Shown here: positions 5,884 to 6,509 of the stretch, one piece after another
Position numbering within the stretch: position 1 is the stretch's first letter
How the letters are laid out: each line of letters starts with the position of its first letter
DNA from: Deltaproteobacteria bacterium
GTDB lineage: Bacteria > Desulfobacterota > GWC2-55-46 > JADFVP01
Length of the DNA: 6,509 bases
Assembly (NCBI GenBank): GCA_024275855.1
Contig: JAJRYL010000277.1
Coordinates: 1-6,509, forward strand
Direction: 5' to 3'
Notes under the pieces: generated by a model
The model's input: the letters and a program-made list of their open reading frames with translations, nothing else
Told to the model about the DNA's origin: nothing
Database searches by the model: none
Program-made: the position numbers and the translations under genes

Positions 5884-6509
5884 TGGGCGGGTTTGAGTTT
5901 AGAGCGGCTGTTCTTGCCGCCCCCGGTTCGTACGAGATTAAAGAGGTAAATATAGAGCCGCTCGAAACCGGCTCTGTGCTTGTTAAGGTGGCGGCGTGCG
6001 GAATCTGCGGCAGCGACTTAAATATTTATCATAAAGACCCGCCGATTCCCAAGTTCTGGCCGGGGCATGAAATCAGCGGTACAATAGCCAAGGCGGGCGC
6101 CGGGGTAACTGAGCTTAAAAAAGGCGACAGGGTCTCTATCTCTCCGCTTATGCCGTGCGGCGAGTGTGCGGAGTGTTTATCCGGCAGAGAAAACATCTGC
6201 CCCGACTGTCTCTTCGTAAGCTTTAACGCACCGGGCGGTTTCGCCCAGTACGTCAGCGTACCGGAGAGCAATACCTTCAAAATAGCCGACACGGTTTCGT
6301 TTGAGGAGGCCGTTCTTTTAGAGCCGCTTGCAGATGTGCTGCACGCCTTTGACATGGCCGGAGGAGTAGAGGGCAGGAGCGTTGTTGTTATGGGCTGCGG
6401 CACCTTCGGGCTTTTGGCGGTAAGCGCGGCGGTAACGCTTGGCGTAAAGTCGGTAATAGCCGTGGGCAAGTACCCGCACCAGCGCGATCTCGCCCTCTCT
6501 TTAGGGGCC
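5883..6509 (+). CDS. Zinc-dependent dehydrogenase, sorbitol/threonine dehydrogenase-like, 3'-truncated
   Basis: Second MDR-superfamily dehydrogenase. The frame is open to the last base (209 residues of an expected 340-350), so the end of the Rossmann domain and the C-terminus are missing. Catalytic zinc site: C42 in CGICGSD, H62-E63 in GHEISG, and E147 in LLEPLA, the Glu third ligand of polyol/threonine dehydrogenases. Structural zinc ligands are C92, C95, C98 and C106. The cofactor loop is GCGTFG (171-176). After the following strand (VIAVGKYPHQR, 191-201) a Gly/Lys occupies the place where NAD enzymes usually have Asp or Glu, which could mean NADP use or a family variation. Probable substrate is a polyol, ketose (phosphate) or related sugar derivative. 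It is clearly different from the MDR gene at 4063, so the two are not a recent tandem duplication. The ATG overlaps the transaldolase stop by 1 nt. Confidence 0.92.
   Translation, partial: MGGFEFRAAVLAAPGSYEIKEVNIEPLETGSVLVKVAACGICGSDLNIYHKDPPIPKFWPGHEISGTIAKAGAGVTELKKGDRVSISPLMPCGECAECLSGRENICPDCLFVSFNAPGGFAQYVSVPESNTFKIADTVSFEEAVLLEPLADVLHAFDMAGGVEGRSVVVMGCGTFGLLAVSAAVTLGVKSVIAVGKYPHQRDLALSLGA

Larger units (their letters stand above)
1..6509 (+). other. Part of one operon, probably a surface-glycan biosynthesis locus
   Basis: All seven genes run in the same direction. Junctions are overlaps of 16 nt (819-834), 20 nt (1852-1871), 4 nt (2760-2763) and 1 nt (5883), or gaps of 16 nt (4047-4062) and 27 nt (5179-5205). 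No terminator-like hairpin with a T-run or promoter is visible between them. The gene content (Gfo/Idh/MocA, PseG-like, two methyltransferases) is known from O-antigen, capsule and flagellin glycosylation loci. The dehydrogenase-transaldolase-dehydrogenase part may be a sugar supply module. Operon structure is well supported; the glycan role is inference from family context. Confidence 0.65.

Noticed and set aside
6029..6469. 146-codon open frame on the - strand
   Set aside because: It lies wholly antisense to the second zinc dehydrogenase, whose zinc ligands and Rossmann loop are all read on the + strand. Its Ser/Thr/Pro-rich product has no recognisable domain.
4063..6509. The two MDR dehydrogenases as a recent tandem duplication
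   Set aside because: They differ in the third catalytic zinc ligand (Cys169 versus Glu147), in the presence of the class III-type insertion, and in the cofactor acidic position, so they belong to different subfamilies.

Overview
The window is a densely packed bacterial gene block. Seven protein genes all lie on the + strand. Both ends are cut: the first gene lacks its start and the last lacks its end. Genes abut or overlap (overlaps of 16, 20, 4 and 1 nt; gaps of only 16 and 27 nt), no stretch over 30 bases is free of coding sequence, and I see no promoter, terminator, RNA gene, mobile element, repeat or CRISPR array. The simplest reading is one operon that starts upstream and continues downstream. 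Base composition is moderate, Ile ATA and Arg AGA/AGG codons are used freely, two genes start with GTG, and Shine-Dalgarno sites are recognisable. This suggests a bacterium unlike enterics, perhaps a Gram-negative of the Desulfobacterota/Nitrospirota kind, but the sequence alone does not fix the taxon.

Left part (1-4046): the tail of a Gfo/Idh/MocA sugar oxidoreductase; a PseG/SpsG-like nucleotide-sugar hydrolase; and two consecutive, different SAM-dependent methyltransferases. The second methyltransferase carries a roughly 190-residue N-terminal region I cannot assign. This combination is typical of loci that make and decorate surface glycans (O-antigen, capsule or flagellin glycans), particularly those with nonulosonic acids (pseudaminic/legionaminic type) or other unusual amino sugars.

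Right part (4063-6509): a class III-like zinc alcohol dehydrogenase, a small transaldolase of the TalC/MipB-FSA family, and the start of a second zinc dehydrogenase of the sorbitol/threonine dehydrogenase type. These are sugar-phosphate and polyol chemistry genes. In the same transcription unit they probably supply or modify an unusual sugar or alditol building block (inference), although a carbohydrate catabolic role cannot be excluded.

No gene has an obvious frameshift or internal stop, and the expected catalytic motifs are mostly present. The least explained items are the N-terminal region of the second methyltransferase and the pathway that needs a transaldolase between two zinc dehydrogenases inside a glycan-type locus.
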